DNA of 64,000 bases. Source: UBA4427 sp045106235 (GTDB taxonomy: Bacteria > Myxococcota_A > UBA9160 > UBA4427). Location of the stretch: contig JBGCEJ010000035.1 of the NCBI GenBank assembly GCA_045106235.1, positions 124,001-188,000 on the forward strand. The letters run 5' to 3'. The translations under genes and the position numbers were made by a program. The notes beneath the pieces were generated by a model, which was not told the origin of the DNA, made no database searches, and was given only the letters and a program-made list of their open reading frames with translations. Positions 35,417 through 44,200 of the stretch are shown piece by piece. Numbering within the stretch: position 1 is the first letter of the stretch; each line of letters opens with the position of its first letter.

Positions 35417-36496
35417 TCAGGGATCGAAACGCAAGCATTTCACCCGCGCGCGACGCTCCGGGTCATAGCCTGCCCATTTCGCTTTCGGCACATCCTCATG
35501 GCCAACCTTCTTGAAGCCGTGCCCCTCGAAGAAATCAACGACGCGGTCCGACGTGGTGCAGCTGAAGAGATAGGCAACCCCTTCGTCCTTTGCGCGCTCG
35601 ATCGCGTAGCGAACGATCTGGCCTCCCGCGCCTTCGCCCACGTAGCGCGTGAGCGCAAAGAGAGAAGCCACCTCAATCGCTGCATCCGCAGGATGAGGGA
35701 TCAGAGCGCCGATTCCGGCCAGATACCGCCCTTCAACAAACACGCCCACCGCATGCGCTAGGACCGCATCTCGCGCCGACGCGCTGCGAGGCACCAGAAA
35801 CCCGTCGGCCTCACCCCGCTCAATCAAATCGCTCGCAGGATCATAGTCATCGATCGCCAGCGGGCGGACCTCGGCATAGCGGTCCCGCGTAAAGAACATG
35901 CCCGCTCCGGCATAGGTAAACAGCTCGCGCTCAAGATCGTCCCCGGCGCAGACATTCACCGCGGGCACGCCTCCCTCGATCATCTTTTGGATCGTGCCTA
36001 ATAAGCCTTCCTGCCCGGCGCGAACAGTGAGGTCTGGTGAAGCGCTCGACGCGTCCCCAAGCAGCGCATCAAGATGAGCCAAATCGACGACGGACACGCG
36101 CCCTGCCCCGCTCGACCTGGCAACCAAAGGCGCAGACTGAATCCACACCACCTTGGAAAGACGCAGCGTCAGCACCGCCTCAAGGCAGTCTTCTGCCAGA
36201 GTCGCAGCCCCCAGCTTTAGGCCCGCGCTGCCGTGGGTGCGCAGAGCGCGCCACAATCTCGGCGCGGTATTCGCCTCCCGGAAATCAATCGGCTCGCCCG
36301 GCGTAAGATCGGCGAGCAGATCGGCGCTCGGGCTCATCACCACGACACGCGATGCGTTCGCCACGAGTTCGCCGACGACTTTCTCGGCGACCGATCCCAA
36401 GGGCTCGTCGCTTGGCCAAATAATGCCAATCGAGCGCCGCCTGAATTCTTCGAGGTAGAACTCGCGTTCGCTGAAGCTGCGGAGGGCTTTCGTCAT
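35417..36496 (-). CDS. N-acetylglutamate-synthase-like protein (kinase-fold plus GNAT domains)
   Basis: 359 aa from MTKALRSFSERE (ATG 36496); the open frame upstream is only non-coding context. The N-terminal about 230 residues resemble the amino-acid-kinase domain of ArgA/ArgB, ending with GVPAVNVC and the ELFTYAGAGMFFTRD segment typical of ArgA-type synthases. The C-terminal about 130 residues are a GNAT acetyltransferase with ALTRYVGEGAGGQIVRYA as acetyl-CoA loop and FFEGHGFKKVG. It most likely makes N-acetylglutamate for arginine synthesis. No arginine gene is adjacent. The kinase half appears divergent and may be only regulatory. Confidence 0.82.
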   Translation of the reverse strand: MTKALRSFSEREFYLEEFRRRSIGIIWPSDEPLGSVAEKVVGELVANASRVVVMSPSADLLADLTPGEPIDFREANTAPRLWRALRTHGSAGLKLGAATLAEDCLEAVLTLRLSKVVWIQSAPLVARSSGAGRVSVVDLAHLDALLGDASSASPDLTVRAGQEGLLGTIQKMIEGGVPAVNVCAGDDLERELFTYAGAGMFFTRDRYAEVRPLAIDDYDPASDLIERGEADGFLVPRSASARDAVLAHAVGVFVEGRYLAGIGALIPHPADAAIEVASLFALTRYVGEGAGGQIVRYAIERAKDEGVAYLFSCTTSDRVVDFFEGHGFKKVGHEDVPKAKWAGYDPERRARVKCLRFDP

Positions 36497-36583
36497 GATC
36501 GCCGGAGTTTGCCGAATTTCGCCGAGGCTGCACGTGCGAAGGCGAGCCCCGCCCGCCCCTGAATAGGGTATCGTGCGAAGCGG

Positions 36584-38362
36584 ATGGACTGGCAGATCCT
36601 TTTCACGCTCGCACTCGTCGCCGTCGCGCTCACCGCCATGGTGCGCGAGCTTGCGGCACCTGACCTCGTTTTGATGGGGACGCTGATCTGTTTCGGCGCC
36701 ACGGGCATCCTCAGCCCCTCGGAAACCTTCGCCGGTTTCGCGAATCCCGTCGTCGCCACCGTTGGGGCGCTCTTCATGGTCTCGGCGGCACTGCGCCAAA
36801 CGGGCGCCCTCGAGATGACTCTCGGACGCGTGCTCGGCCGGCCCTCGGATGGGCTCCAGGTCTCGATGCTCCGGATGTCGGTCCCCGTTGCGGGCCTCTC
36901 AGCCTTCCTGAACCACGCCCCGCTCGTTGCGATGCTGACGCCCACGGTCATCGATTGGTCCAAGCGCAGCCGCCGTGCCGCTTCCCAGTACCTCATCCCG
37001 CTCTCCTACGCCTCGATTCTGGGCAGCGTCACCACCATCATCGGGACCAGCACGATTCTCACCGTGACCGGCATGGTCCGCGATGCCGGACTCGAGCCCT
37101 GGGGATTTTTCGAACCCGCCCCGGTGGGTATCCTGATCGCGATTGCCGGCATGCTGTATTTGGTGCTTGTCGCACCCAGCCGCCTGCCCGTCCGCGGAGA
37201 AGCGGCGGAAGAACTCGACGATCGCAGCCGCGAATACACCGCCGCCATGCGGGTCACCGAAGACAGCGCCCTCCACGGCGTCACGATCGAAGAGGCCAAC
37301 CTCCGGAACCTCCCCGGCCTCTTCCTCTTCGAGATCGATCGCGGCAGCCGCATCATCAGCCCCGTCAGCCCCGACGAAGTTCTCGAAAGCGGCGATATCC
37401 TGATCTTCGCTGGCGTCGTCGCCACCATTATCGACCTGCAGCGTATCCGCGGCCTCGAGCCCGCCGCCAAGCAGGACCTCCTCAAGAGCCTTCCCGGCGG
37501 CCGCAATCGCCCGATGGTCGAGGCCGTCGTGTCCGCCTCCTCGCCGCTGATCGGCCAGTCCGTGAAGCAGTCGAATTTCCGCTCCGTATACGATGCGGTC
37601 GTGATCGCGGTGCATCGCAACGCCGAGCGCGTCCAGGGCAAGATCGGCGATATCGTTCTTCGCCCCGGCGATACGCTGCTCATGCAATGCGCGCCGGAAT
37701 TCATGCGCGTGCATCAAAACAGCCGCGACTTCTATCTCGCAAGCGAGCTCCCCGGCGCACAGCGCCCCGCCTTCGAGCGCGCCCGGGTGGCCCTCGGCAT
37801 TCTCGCGGCCATGGTCCTGGCGGTCAGTATCGGCGGAATCCATATCTCGATCGCCGCCTTCGTAACGGTGGCCGCGCTGATCGGAACAAAATGTCTGACG
37901 GCAAGCCAGGCGAGAGACAGCGTCGACTGGTCGGTGCTCATCACGATCGGCGCCGGCCTCGGAATCGCGAATGCCATGACGCAGTCGGGCGCGGCCGGGT
38001 TCGTCGCGGTTGGCCTCGTTGGCGCCGTCGGCAACTTGGGCCCGACAGCGACCCTGATCGTCATCTACCTGCTCTGCGTCGTCATGGCCGAGACCCTTCA
38101 TCACAACGCAGCCGTGGCGATCATGTTCCCGATCGCCCTGGCCGCCGCAGCTGAACTCGGCGTCGACTCCCGCCCCTTCGTTATGACGGTCGCCATCGCC
38201 TCGGCCTGCGCCTTCGCCTTTCCCGTCAGCTACCAGACACATCTGATCGTCTACGGCGCAGGCGGATATCGCTTCGGCGATTTCCTCCGGGTCGGCATTC
38301 CCCTCGATCTGATCTGCGCCGCGGTTGCGCTCTCAGTCATCCCGCGGATCTGGCCCTTCTAG
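36584..38362 (+). CDS. SLC13-family permease with two RCK/TrkA-C domains
   Basis: 592-aa DASS/SLC13-type anion transporter. Six or so spans form the N-terminal half (GSVTTIIGTSTIL is the conserved sodium/substrate loop). Then two soluble TrkA-C domains follow, about residues 205-300 and 300-385, a known arrangement in bacterial members. The second membrane half comes after. The matching SNT-type motif in the second half is not clear (ETLHHNAAVAIMFP takes its place). It probably transports dicarboxylate, sulfate or a similar anion. It starts 87 bp from the divergent ArgA-like gene. Confidence 0.87.
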   Translation: MDWQILFTLALVAVALTAMVRELAAPDLVLMGTLICFGATGILSPSETFAGFANPVVATVGALFMVSAALRQTGALEMTLGRVLGRPSDGLQVSMLRMSVPVAGLSAFLNHAPLVAMLTPTVIDWSKRSRRAASQYLIPLSYASILGSVTTIIGTSTILTVTGMVRDAGLEPWGFFEPAPVGILIAIAGMLYLVLVAPSRLPVRGEAAEELDDRSREYTAAMRVTEDSALHGVTIEEANLRNLPGLFLFEIDRGSRIISPVSPDEVLESGDILIFAGVVATIIDLQRIRGLEPAAKQDLLKSLPGGRNRPMVEAVVSASSPLIGQSVKQSNFRSVYDAVVIAVHRNAERVQGKIGDIVLRPGDTLLMQCAPEFMRVHQNSRDFYLASELPGAQRPAFERARVALGILAAMVLAVSIGGIHISIAAFVTVAALIGTKCLTASQARDSVDWSVLITIGAGLGIANAMTQSGAAGFVAVGLVGAVGNLGPTATLIVIYLLCVVMAETLHHNAAVAIMFPIALAAAAELGVDSRPFVMTVAIASACAFAFPVSYQTHLIVYGAGGYRFGDFLRVGIPLDLICAAVALSVIPRIWPF

Positions 38363-39373
38363 AGCGCCTCGCCGGTCCCCCGAGTCTCTGCTTTCGCTGA
38401 CCGCCTGAGCCCCCGCCGGCCAGCGGACCGAGACTTTCCGTGGCGCAATGGAACTGCAGCCGCGCTGCGCACAACTCACTCCTCAGTTGCGGAATGCCTC
38501 CTCTTTTCACCCTAATCCGAGGGTGAAAGACGCAAATCACGGGGGCGGATCCGCCACATATCCGATAAGCGGACCACGTAGTGTATGAGGCGTATGTCTT
38601 CCTGAGGTTCCTGGCGGAGCGAGATGTCCGGCGGAACCAAGAGAAAGTGCATCACCTCTAAAAGCTCTGACGGCACTCTTATCTTGGAGCGAATGAGGTT
38701 CGAGAACAGCGGCCAGGCGATCTCCCGACACAGCGAAGAGTTGGGACATCCCCACGATCGAAATTTGAAACGGCTGGATTCAAAACGAATCTACCGTGAA
38801 GACGAAATTTGCTAGCTAAATAGGTGAAATTCAATCAAAATCACGTTATATCCAGAGTCCCGAAATGACTGGTCGAGGTGACCAGCGAGACGAAAAAAGG
38901 TCATCCTGACCCGAATTCCGATCGAGGCTCTACTCGAACTCGACCCAAGCCCGGACAGTCCCGAGCCCAAGTCGAGAAAAGGTCATCAAGGGCACAAGTA
39001 CCCGCTGCATCGCGACTCCCCGCAGCGGCCCCATCTTCGGCGCGACAATCGATTCGATTCGCGCGAGTGGCGGCCCCGGAAGAGCGCAACGCTGATCGCT
39101 GAATTGCTCTGTTCTTCACTCAAGGCTCACCTTCTATCTCCGGATGGCGGCGAGTCGCGAATTGAATCCATGAGTTCTGAAATAGAAAACTCGGAGAGCG
39201 TGCTCAGGAGAGAGCAGCCCCGCAGGAATCTATCGGTCGAAGCGTTAACGAGGGGCAGCGGGACTCAGTCGAAAAAGACGGGTCCACGAGACGGACGAGC
39301 GTAATTGGACGAAACCTGCTCCGAAAGGGCGGTATCCCTAGAGGGAATTGCACCCGGGAGCGAGAGGAACCGA
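38363..39373. other. One-kilobase region without a confident gene, upstream of the sigma factor
   Basis: Several short open frames (38624-38815, 38878-39102, 39104-39304) lack family resemblance; the first two have weak purine-rich sites. The part around 38770-38900 is clearly less GC-rich than its surroundings. A hairpin is listed separately. The stretch just before the sigma gene may be a long 5' leader. No tRNA or known riboswitch was recognised. Confidence 0.6.
38505..38528. other. Inverted repeat hairpin after the SLC13 gene
   Basis: TTTCACCCT (38505-38513) pairs with AGGGTGAAA (38520-38528) around a six-base loop. It lacks a T run, so it may be a weak terminator or processing signal 140 bases after the permease stop. 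Confidence 0.45.
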
Positions 39374-41185
39374 GTGAAGACTCAAGAAAAGAAAAAGAAG
39401 GCGGCCGCATCCGACGAACCGGCAACCAAGAGCGCAGCGAAGAAGAAGACCGCTGCGAAGACGGTGAAGACCGCTTCCAAGACGACGGCGACAGCGAAGG
39501 CTCCGGCCAAGACCAAGACCACCGCGAAGACCAAGACCGCGGCGGCGAAGGCTCCGGCTAAATCCGCGAAGACGACCGCGAAGACCGCTCCGAAAGCAAC
39601 GGCCAAGGCCGCTGCCAAGAAGACGACGGCGAAGGCCAAGACCGCAACGACTGCAAAGAAGACGGCAGCCAAGGTGGCGGACAAAACCGCTGAAAAGAAG
39701 CCGGCGGCCGCGAAGAAGGCGGCCGCTGCGGCGAGCGAGGCGGTTGATCCGAAGGCTGTGGTCGCTGCGGCGACCGACGCGAAGGCGGCGGGCGGTGCAA
39801 AAGCGGGAGCCAAGACGGACGCTAAAACCGACGGAAAGGCAGACCCGAAAGAGACTCACGGCGCGACGGCAGTCGTTGCGGCTGAAGAGCTCGACCCGGG
39901 ACGTGAGCGACGACCGCTGGAATCCTATTTCCAGGAGATCGGTGGCACACGTACGCTGAAGCGCGAAGAAGAAGTTGTTCTCGCGAAGGATCTCGAGGCG
40001 GCCACCGCGGCGCTTCGGGATGCGCTTTACGCGATTCCGATTTCGGCGAAGCATGTCGTGTCTCGCTGGGATGCGCTCCGCGCACTCTCCCATACGGGGG
40101 CGAAGCTGTCTGAGTCGGTCGGCGACGAGGAAACGGGCGAGATTGCAGCGCGTGTCGAACGCGCCGTGAAAAAGCTGCGCACGCAGCTGAACGATCGCGA
40201 GAAGCGACTCGAGAAGTCGGGCCTCGAATACTCGGATACGCTCGAGAAGATCGATGCCAAGATCCACAAGGAAATGCACAGCGCGCAGCTTTCTCTCGCC
40301 CTGCTCCATGAGCTTCGCGAGAAGAGCATCTTCCTCACGGCGGATATGCGGCGGGCGCGGAAGCGAACGAAGAAGCTGAGCGACCTCGAGGTCGAAGCCG
40401 GCGTTGAGAAGAAGCGCATGCTGGAGCTCAACGGCGCGGTCGAAGACGCCCATGACGCGATGTCTACGGTCAAGAACCGCTTCATCGAGCATAACTTGAA
40501 GCTCGTGGTCGCGATCGCCAAGGACTACCGCAACTTGGGTCTGTCGTTCCCGGATCTGATCCAGGAAGGCAACCTCGGTCTGATTCGTGCGGTCGAGAAG
40601 TTCGACCATCGACGCGGCTTCAAGTTCTCGACCTATGCGGTCTGGTGGATTCGCCAGGCCCTCGTGCGCGCGATCCAGAACCATTCGCGAACGATTCGCC
40701 TGCCCTCCCATGTGCATGACCGGCTGCAGCGCAGCCAGCGCGTGCGCGCGGAACTCACGGGCAAGCTCGGGCGCGAGCCCACCCCGGCTGAGCTCGCTCC
40801 GGCGCTGGGCACGGACACGGATTCGCTCGAAGCCCTCGACCGGCTCTCGCGTGAGGCCATTTCTCTGGAGAGCAATGTTGCGGGAACAGAGAAGCGCCTC
40901 GAGGACTTCGTCCCCGATGCGACGGCGGATCGACCGGATGGCGGCATCGACGATGATCGCATGCGCATGGGCGTCGGTTCGCTCATCGGCAGCCTGACGC
41001 CGCGCGAGCAGCTCATCCTTCGCCTGCGCTACGGCCTCGGCGGTGAGGAAGAGCATACGCTCGAGCAGATCGGCCAGAGCCTTGGCCTGTCCCGCGAGCG
41101 CGTGCGACAGCTCGAAGCCCGGGCGCTGAAGAAGCTGCGCGAAACGCAGCCGGCGCAGCGACTGCATCCGATCCTCGAGCCCTAA
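39374..41185 (+). CDS. Sigma-70-family RNA polymerase sigma factor with histone-H1-like N-terminal tail
   Basis: 603 aa from the GTG at 39374, chosen for GAGAGG six bases upstream; a TTG at 39305 lacks a site. Residues 1-175 are almost only Lys, Ala and Thr with recurring AKAPAK/TAKT units, like eukaryotic H1 tails. Then come region 1.2 (ESYFQEIGGTRTLKREEE), a helical spacer, region 2 (HNLKLVVAIAKDYRNLGLSF, FKFSTYAVWWIRQA), region 3 and region 4 (LTPREQLILRLRYGLGG, GLSRERVRQLEARALKKL). Region 1.1 is replaced by the tail. It could be a principal or group 2 sigma; I do not assign rpoD or rpoS. A terminator follows. Confidence 0.9.
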   Translation: MKTQEKKKKAAASDEPATKSAAKKKTAAKTVKTASKTTATAKAPAKTKTTAKTKTAAAKAPAKSAKTTAKTAPKATAKAAAKKTTAKAKTATTAKKTAAKVADKTAEKKPAAAKKAAAAASEAVDPKAVVAAATDAKAAGGAKAGAKTDAKTDGKADPKETHGATAVVAAEELDPGRERRPLESYFQEIGGTRTLKREEEVVLAKDLEAATAALRDALYAIPISAKHVVSRWDALRALSHTGAKLSESVGDEETGEIAARVERAVKKLRTQLNDREKRLEKSGLEYSDTLEKIDAKIHKEMHSAQLSLALLHELREKSIFLTADMRRARKRTKKLSDLEVEAGVEKKRMLELNGAVEDAHDAMSTVKNRFIEHNLKLVVAIAKDYRNLGLSFPDLIQEGNLGLIRAVEKFDHRRGFKFSTYAVWWIRQALVRAIQNHSRTIRLPSHVHDRLQRSQRVRAELTGKLGREPTPAELAPALGTDTDSLEALDRLSREAISLESNVAGTEKRLEDFVPDATADRPDGGIDDDRMRMGVGSLIGSLTPREQLILRLRYGLGGEEEHTLEQIGQSLGLSRERVRQLEARALKKLRETQPAQRLHPILEP

Positions 41186-41221
41186 ACGGCCGCCATCGCG
41201 AGTCGGAACCCGAGAACAAAG

Positions 41222-41255
41222 AACGCCCCTTCAGGCCTAGGCTCGAAGGGGCGTT
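41222..41255. terminator. Bidirectional terminator between sigma factor and beta-helix genes
   Basis: AACGCCCCTTC (41222-41232) and GAAGGGGCGTT (41245-41255) form a perfect 11-bp stem around 12 bases. T-rich bases flank it on both strands (GTTTCC; CTTTGTTC on the minus strand). It lies after the sigma stop and after the convergent minus-strand gene. Confidence 0.85.
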
Positions 41256-41292
41256 TCCTGTGGAGGGGCAGGCCTTTTCGAGGCCCTCGCAA

Positions 41293-42201
41293 CTAAGGGC
41301 AAAGCAACGAACCGCAGACGTTGTCGCCGAGGTTCACCCCGGTTCCAGTCACGTCGTCCGTACTATTTCCCGAGATCGTATTATCGCGGTAGCCGGCATT
41401 TCCACCAAGAGAGAGGCCGAAGCTGTTCGAGTCCACCACGTTCGAGTGAACAGACCCACCCGACGCGAAAATCCCGGAGGTGCCGTTTTCACTCGATGAG
41501 TTCTGAGAGATGATCGAGTTCGTCGCTGAAATCCCCGAAAGCCCATTCCCCACGGCGACATTCCCAATCACAGCCGAATGCTGCCCCGACAGAATCCCAA
41601 CCCCGCCATTGTCGCGCACGACGTTCCCCGCGACCCGAGACGCGGATAGCGTCCAAATTCCGTTCAGTTGGTTGTCGTAGACATTCGACTTTTCAACGAG
41701 CCCTCCCCCCAACAAGATCCCTGCTCGCGAGTTCCCCATCACGGTCAGCGAGGAAATCTGAGCATCGTGCACAGAGAGACCATTCGCAGCCATATCCCTC
41801 ACCGTGCCATTCCGCACGCTGAGCCCCTTAACGGGGGAAAGCGCTTGAATACCGTTCCCGGACGCGTTTTGCGTATCCGAACAGGGCGTGACCGAAAAGG
41901 GCGGAGTGAACTCAGCACAACTCAAAGAAAATCCGTTCAAGTCGAGATCCACGTGGCTCGCTGTCACTTGAATTCCCACATCGGCCGCGTCCGTCACCCG
42001 AAGATTAGACGTTAGGCGATACGCACCTCCCGCATTGATCGTCACTGGATAGCCGGGCGAGTCGCCCGGAAAGCAGCCTGTCGAAACCGCGCACGCCTGA
42101 CTGATCTCAAACGCACCGCCTGAGGCTGAGGCCATCGGCGCAAGAGCGAGCCCGAGCATCACAGGCGCTATGCGGCGGAAGAGAAAATGAGAAACGTTCA
42201 T
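41293..42201 (-). CDS. Exported right-handed parallel beta-helix repeat protein
   Basis: 302 aa from the ATG at 42201; AAGGAG seven bases upstream decides this start over one eight codons further out. A signal peptide (residues 1-28, ending PMASASGG) is followed by an N-terminal strand region. Ten or so beta-helix rungs of NosD/pectate-lyase type come next, with repeated Asn-Gly-Val/Ile turns such as GNVVRDNGGVGI, NVAVGNGLSGI and SSSENGTSGI. The end (NVCGSLLCP) has two Cys that may form a disulfide. No catalytic residues are evident. It is probably a secreted or surface protein binding polysaccharide. Confidence 0.82.
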   Translation of the reverse strand: MNVSHFLFRRIAPVMLGLALAPMASASGGAFEISQACAVSTGCFPGDSPGYPVTINAGGAYRLTSNLRVTDAADVGIQVTASHVDLDLNGFSLSCAEFTPPFSVTPCSDTQNASGNGIQALSPVKGLSVRNGTVRDMAANGLSVHDAQISSLTVMGNSRAGILLGGGLVEKSNVYDNQLNGIWTLSASRVAGNVVRDNGGVGILSGQHSAVIGNVAVGNGLSGISATNSIISQNSSSENGTSGIFASGGSVHSNVVDSNSFGLSLGGNAGYRDNTISGNSTDDVTGTGVNLGDNVCGSLLCP

Positions 42202-42365
42202 GATGTGACTCCTTCGACATAACACCGAAGGAGAGAACTCATCAGCTCATCTTCATCGGCGTTGGAGTCCCTATCATGCGGGCTTCGCGTCGCCCCCTCC
42301 GTGGAGGGCTTCACAGAAGTGCATTTTTCCCATCCGCGCTGAAGCACAGAGTCGACCCTCGCCGA

Positions 42366-42412
42366 CTCAAGCAAGACGCCCCTTCCGAGCAGGAATGGGG
42401 CGTCCGCTTGAG
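42366..42412 (-). terminator. Large stem-loop downstream of the exported-protein gene
   Basis: CTCAAGC (42366-42372) with GCTTGAG (42406-42412) and GACGCCCC (42375-42382) with GGGGCGTC (42397-42404) form a two-part stem around 14 bases. It lies 32 bases after the minus-strand stop at 42444. It lacks a long T run, so termination is likely but not certain. The rest of the 242-bp gap holds only the presumed promoter of the beta-helix gene. Confidence 0.65.
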
Positions 42413-42443
42413 CAAGCAGCCTCGGCCTCGACAACCGAGTGCC

Positions 42444-43100
42444 TCAGGGAAGAAGTGCCGCGGCCTTTCGACCGTCGAGGCTCGAAATCACCTCAGCCTT
42501 CTCGCCGGGCGAATAGCGAATCACGCGTCCTTTCGGAGTCAAGAGAAACAAGGGGCGCCCCTGTGAATCGGAGCGTTCGATTCGTCGACGCGTGGCCGAT
42601 TGCAAGCCCTCGTTCGCGCGATCGAGGGAGGCACGACCGGACCGCGGATGAACCACGTAGCTCGCCACGCCTGCTCCTCCGTATTCGAATCGAACGACCG
42701 GAGCGGCGAGCGACCAAACAGTCCCTCGCGACAAGGAAGGCACGCGGTAGCTGAAACCGCCGTCCACCTGGAAGATGGTTCCGCCTTGAAATCGCCCCCG
42801 AGCCCGCACATTTTTATCACCGGAAGCAAAGCGGAGCGCATCGAGTGCAGCCGCTTCAAGGGTGAAAAACACGGCCCCCGGTCCCTGTGGAGAAACGGGC
42901 GGGTCGACCCGTCCACTCCAGGCCGAAGCGGGACTGGCGAGGAATCCAAGCATCAAAAAGACTGCCAAGACCGCTGCGCCCCGAAGGGAATTCCGGTCAC
43001 CAGAAGGGCGACTGAATCGGCGTGGATACTCTTGGGCCGTGGTCGGAACCGAGGCCTTACTGGATTGAAGCTGGAGCCGAAGCTCATTCGCATTGTTCAT
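42444..43100 (-). CDS. Hypothetical exported or membrane-anchored protein
   Basis: 218 aa, no family recognised. A polar, basic N-terminus of about 40 residues precedes one hydrophobic segment (AAVLAVFLMLGFLASPASA, about 42-60) that ends like a signal peptidase site (ASA-WSG). The mature part contains PQGPGAVFFTLEAAALDALRF and, near the end, LFLLTPKGRVIRYSPGEK. It is divergent from a LysR regulator 90 bp away, the normal layout for a LysR target. AAAAGGGG lies before the ATG. A periplasmic role is plausible. Confidence 0.65.
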   Translation of the reverse strand: MNNANELRLQLQSSKASVPTTAQEYPRRFSRPSGDRNSLRGAAVLAVFLMLGFLASPASAWSGRVDPPVSPQGPGAVFFTLEAAALDALRFASGDKNVRARGRFQGGTIFQVDGGFSYRVPSLSRGTVWSLAAPVVRFEYGGAGVASYVVHPRSGRASLDRANEGLQSATRRRIERSDSQGRPLFLLTPKGRVIRYSPGEKAEVISSLDGRKAAALLP

Positions 43101-43190
43101 TTGGGATACCCCTTTTCAGGGGCGCGCAGACAGACCATCGTCTTGATTCGAGAGTAGAACAATACGCATTTTCGGATATGATTGTTTCAA

Positions 43191-44147
43191 ATGGGTAACA
43201 ATCACTCGACCGCCAACATCTCCGCCATGCTCACCTTCTCCCGCGTCGTGGAGCTGGGCAGCTTCACAGAGGCCGCCCGTCAGCTGGGCCGCTCTAAAGC
43301 CGCCATCAGCCGCGAGATCTCGGCCCTCGAGGCCAGACTCGGCGCGCAGCTCCTGCGCAGGACGACGCGCAGCATGAGCCTCACGGAAGTGGGCGAGATC
43401 TTCTATCGGCGCTGCCTCCGCGTCGTCGAAGAAGCCGAAGCGGCCGAACTCTCCGTGAGCCAGCTCAGTGAAACGCCTCGCGGCGTCATCCGCGTCGCCG
43501 CCCCCATGTCCTTTGGCCACCTCGAGATCGCCCCTCGCCTCCACCGCTTCATGGACCGCTACCCGGGCATCGAAGTGGAGCTCGAGCTAACGGACCGATC
43601 CGTCGACCTCGTCCACGAGCGCATCGACCTCTCCATCCGAATTCGCCGCCCCAGAAATCAGACCTACGTCTTGCGAAGGCTCTGCCCAATTCGCGGCCTC
43701 CTCGTTGCTTCGCCGGAATACCTCACTCACAACCCCGCGCCCGAAAATCCCGCCGACCTCCTTCGACACAACTGCCTCACTTACCGAGGTCGCTCAGAAG
43801 CCTGGGATTTCGCGACAGGCCAACGCATCGAAGTCGCCGGCAATTTCCGGGTCGATAACGGCGACGCCCTGCGCGAGGCCGCACTCGCAGGACAGGGCAT
43901 CATTTACCAGCCAAGCTTCTTGCTCGCAGATGCAGTGCGCGCGGGGCAGCTCATCCCTTTGCTGCTCGACCAGATCCATCCCGGATCAGCCTGCTTCGCC
44001 GTCTACCCGGAGAGTCGACACCTCTCACCTAAGGTGCGAGCGATGATCGACTGGCTGGTAGAGGATCTCGGGGCTGAGCCGAGCTGGGATGCGGGGTTAC
44101 CCGTCGAGGGTCGACGACCGGGGAAGGCCTACATCGGGGCGAGCTGA
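43191..44147 (+). CDS. LysR-family transcriptional regulator
   Basis: 318 aa from the ATG at 43191, which I prefer over a TTG nine bases upstream; no clear ribosome site is present in either case. The N-terminal winged helix contains SFTEAARQLGRSKAAISREI and LRRTTRSMSLTEVGE. The C-terminal substrate-binding domain begins near RGVIRVAAPMSFG, and the protein belongs to the CrgA/AphB-like branch. It is divergent from the exported-protein gene at 42444-43100. No T-N11-A operator could be picked with confidence. Confidence 0.9.
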   Translation: MGNNHSTANISAMLTFSRVVELGSFTEAARQLGRSKAAISREISALEARLGAQLLRRTTRSMSLTEVGEIFYRRCLRVVEEAEAAELSVSQLSETPRGVIRVAAPMSFGHLEIAPRLHRFMDRYPGIEVELELTDRSVDLVHERIDLSIRIRRPRNQTYVLRRLCPIRGLLVASPEYLTHNPAPENPADLLRHNCLTYRGRSEAWDFATGQRIEVAGNFRVDNGDALREAALAGQGIIYQPSFLLADAVRAGQLIPLLLDQIHPGSACFAVYPESRHLSPKVRAMIDWLVEDLGAEPSWDAGLPVEGRRPGKAYIGAS

Positions 44148-44200
44148 GGCCCCGGACACAGCCACCCCACTCCACCTGTCGCAAATCTGCCCTCGGAACC

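Noticed and set aside
36899..38242. 447-aa open frame opposite the SLC13 permease
   Set aside because: Asp/Gly/His-rich shadow composition; the permease on the plus strand has clear spans and TrkA-C domains.
38624..39304. Three short ORFs (63, 74 and 66 aa) before the sigma factor
   Set aside because: No family likeness, poor or absent ribosome sites and biased random composition; kept only as part of the gap description.
39338..41167. 609-aa open frame opposite the sigma factor gene
   Set aside because: It is the antisense shadow of a Lys/Ala-rich GC-rich gene; composition is meaningless (Arg/Leu-rich) and no family is recognisable.
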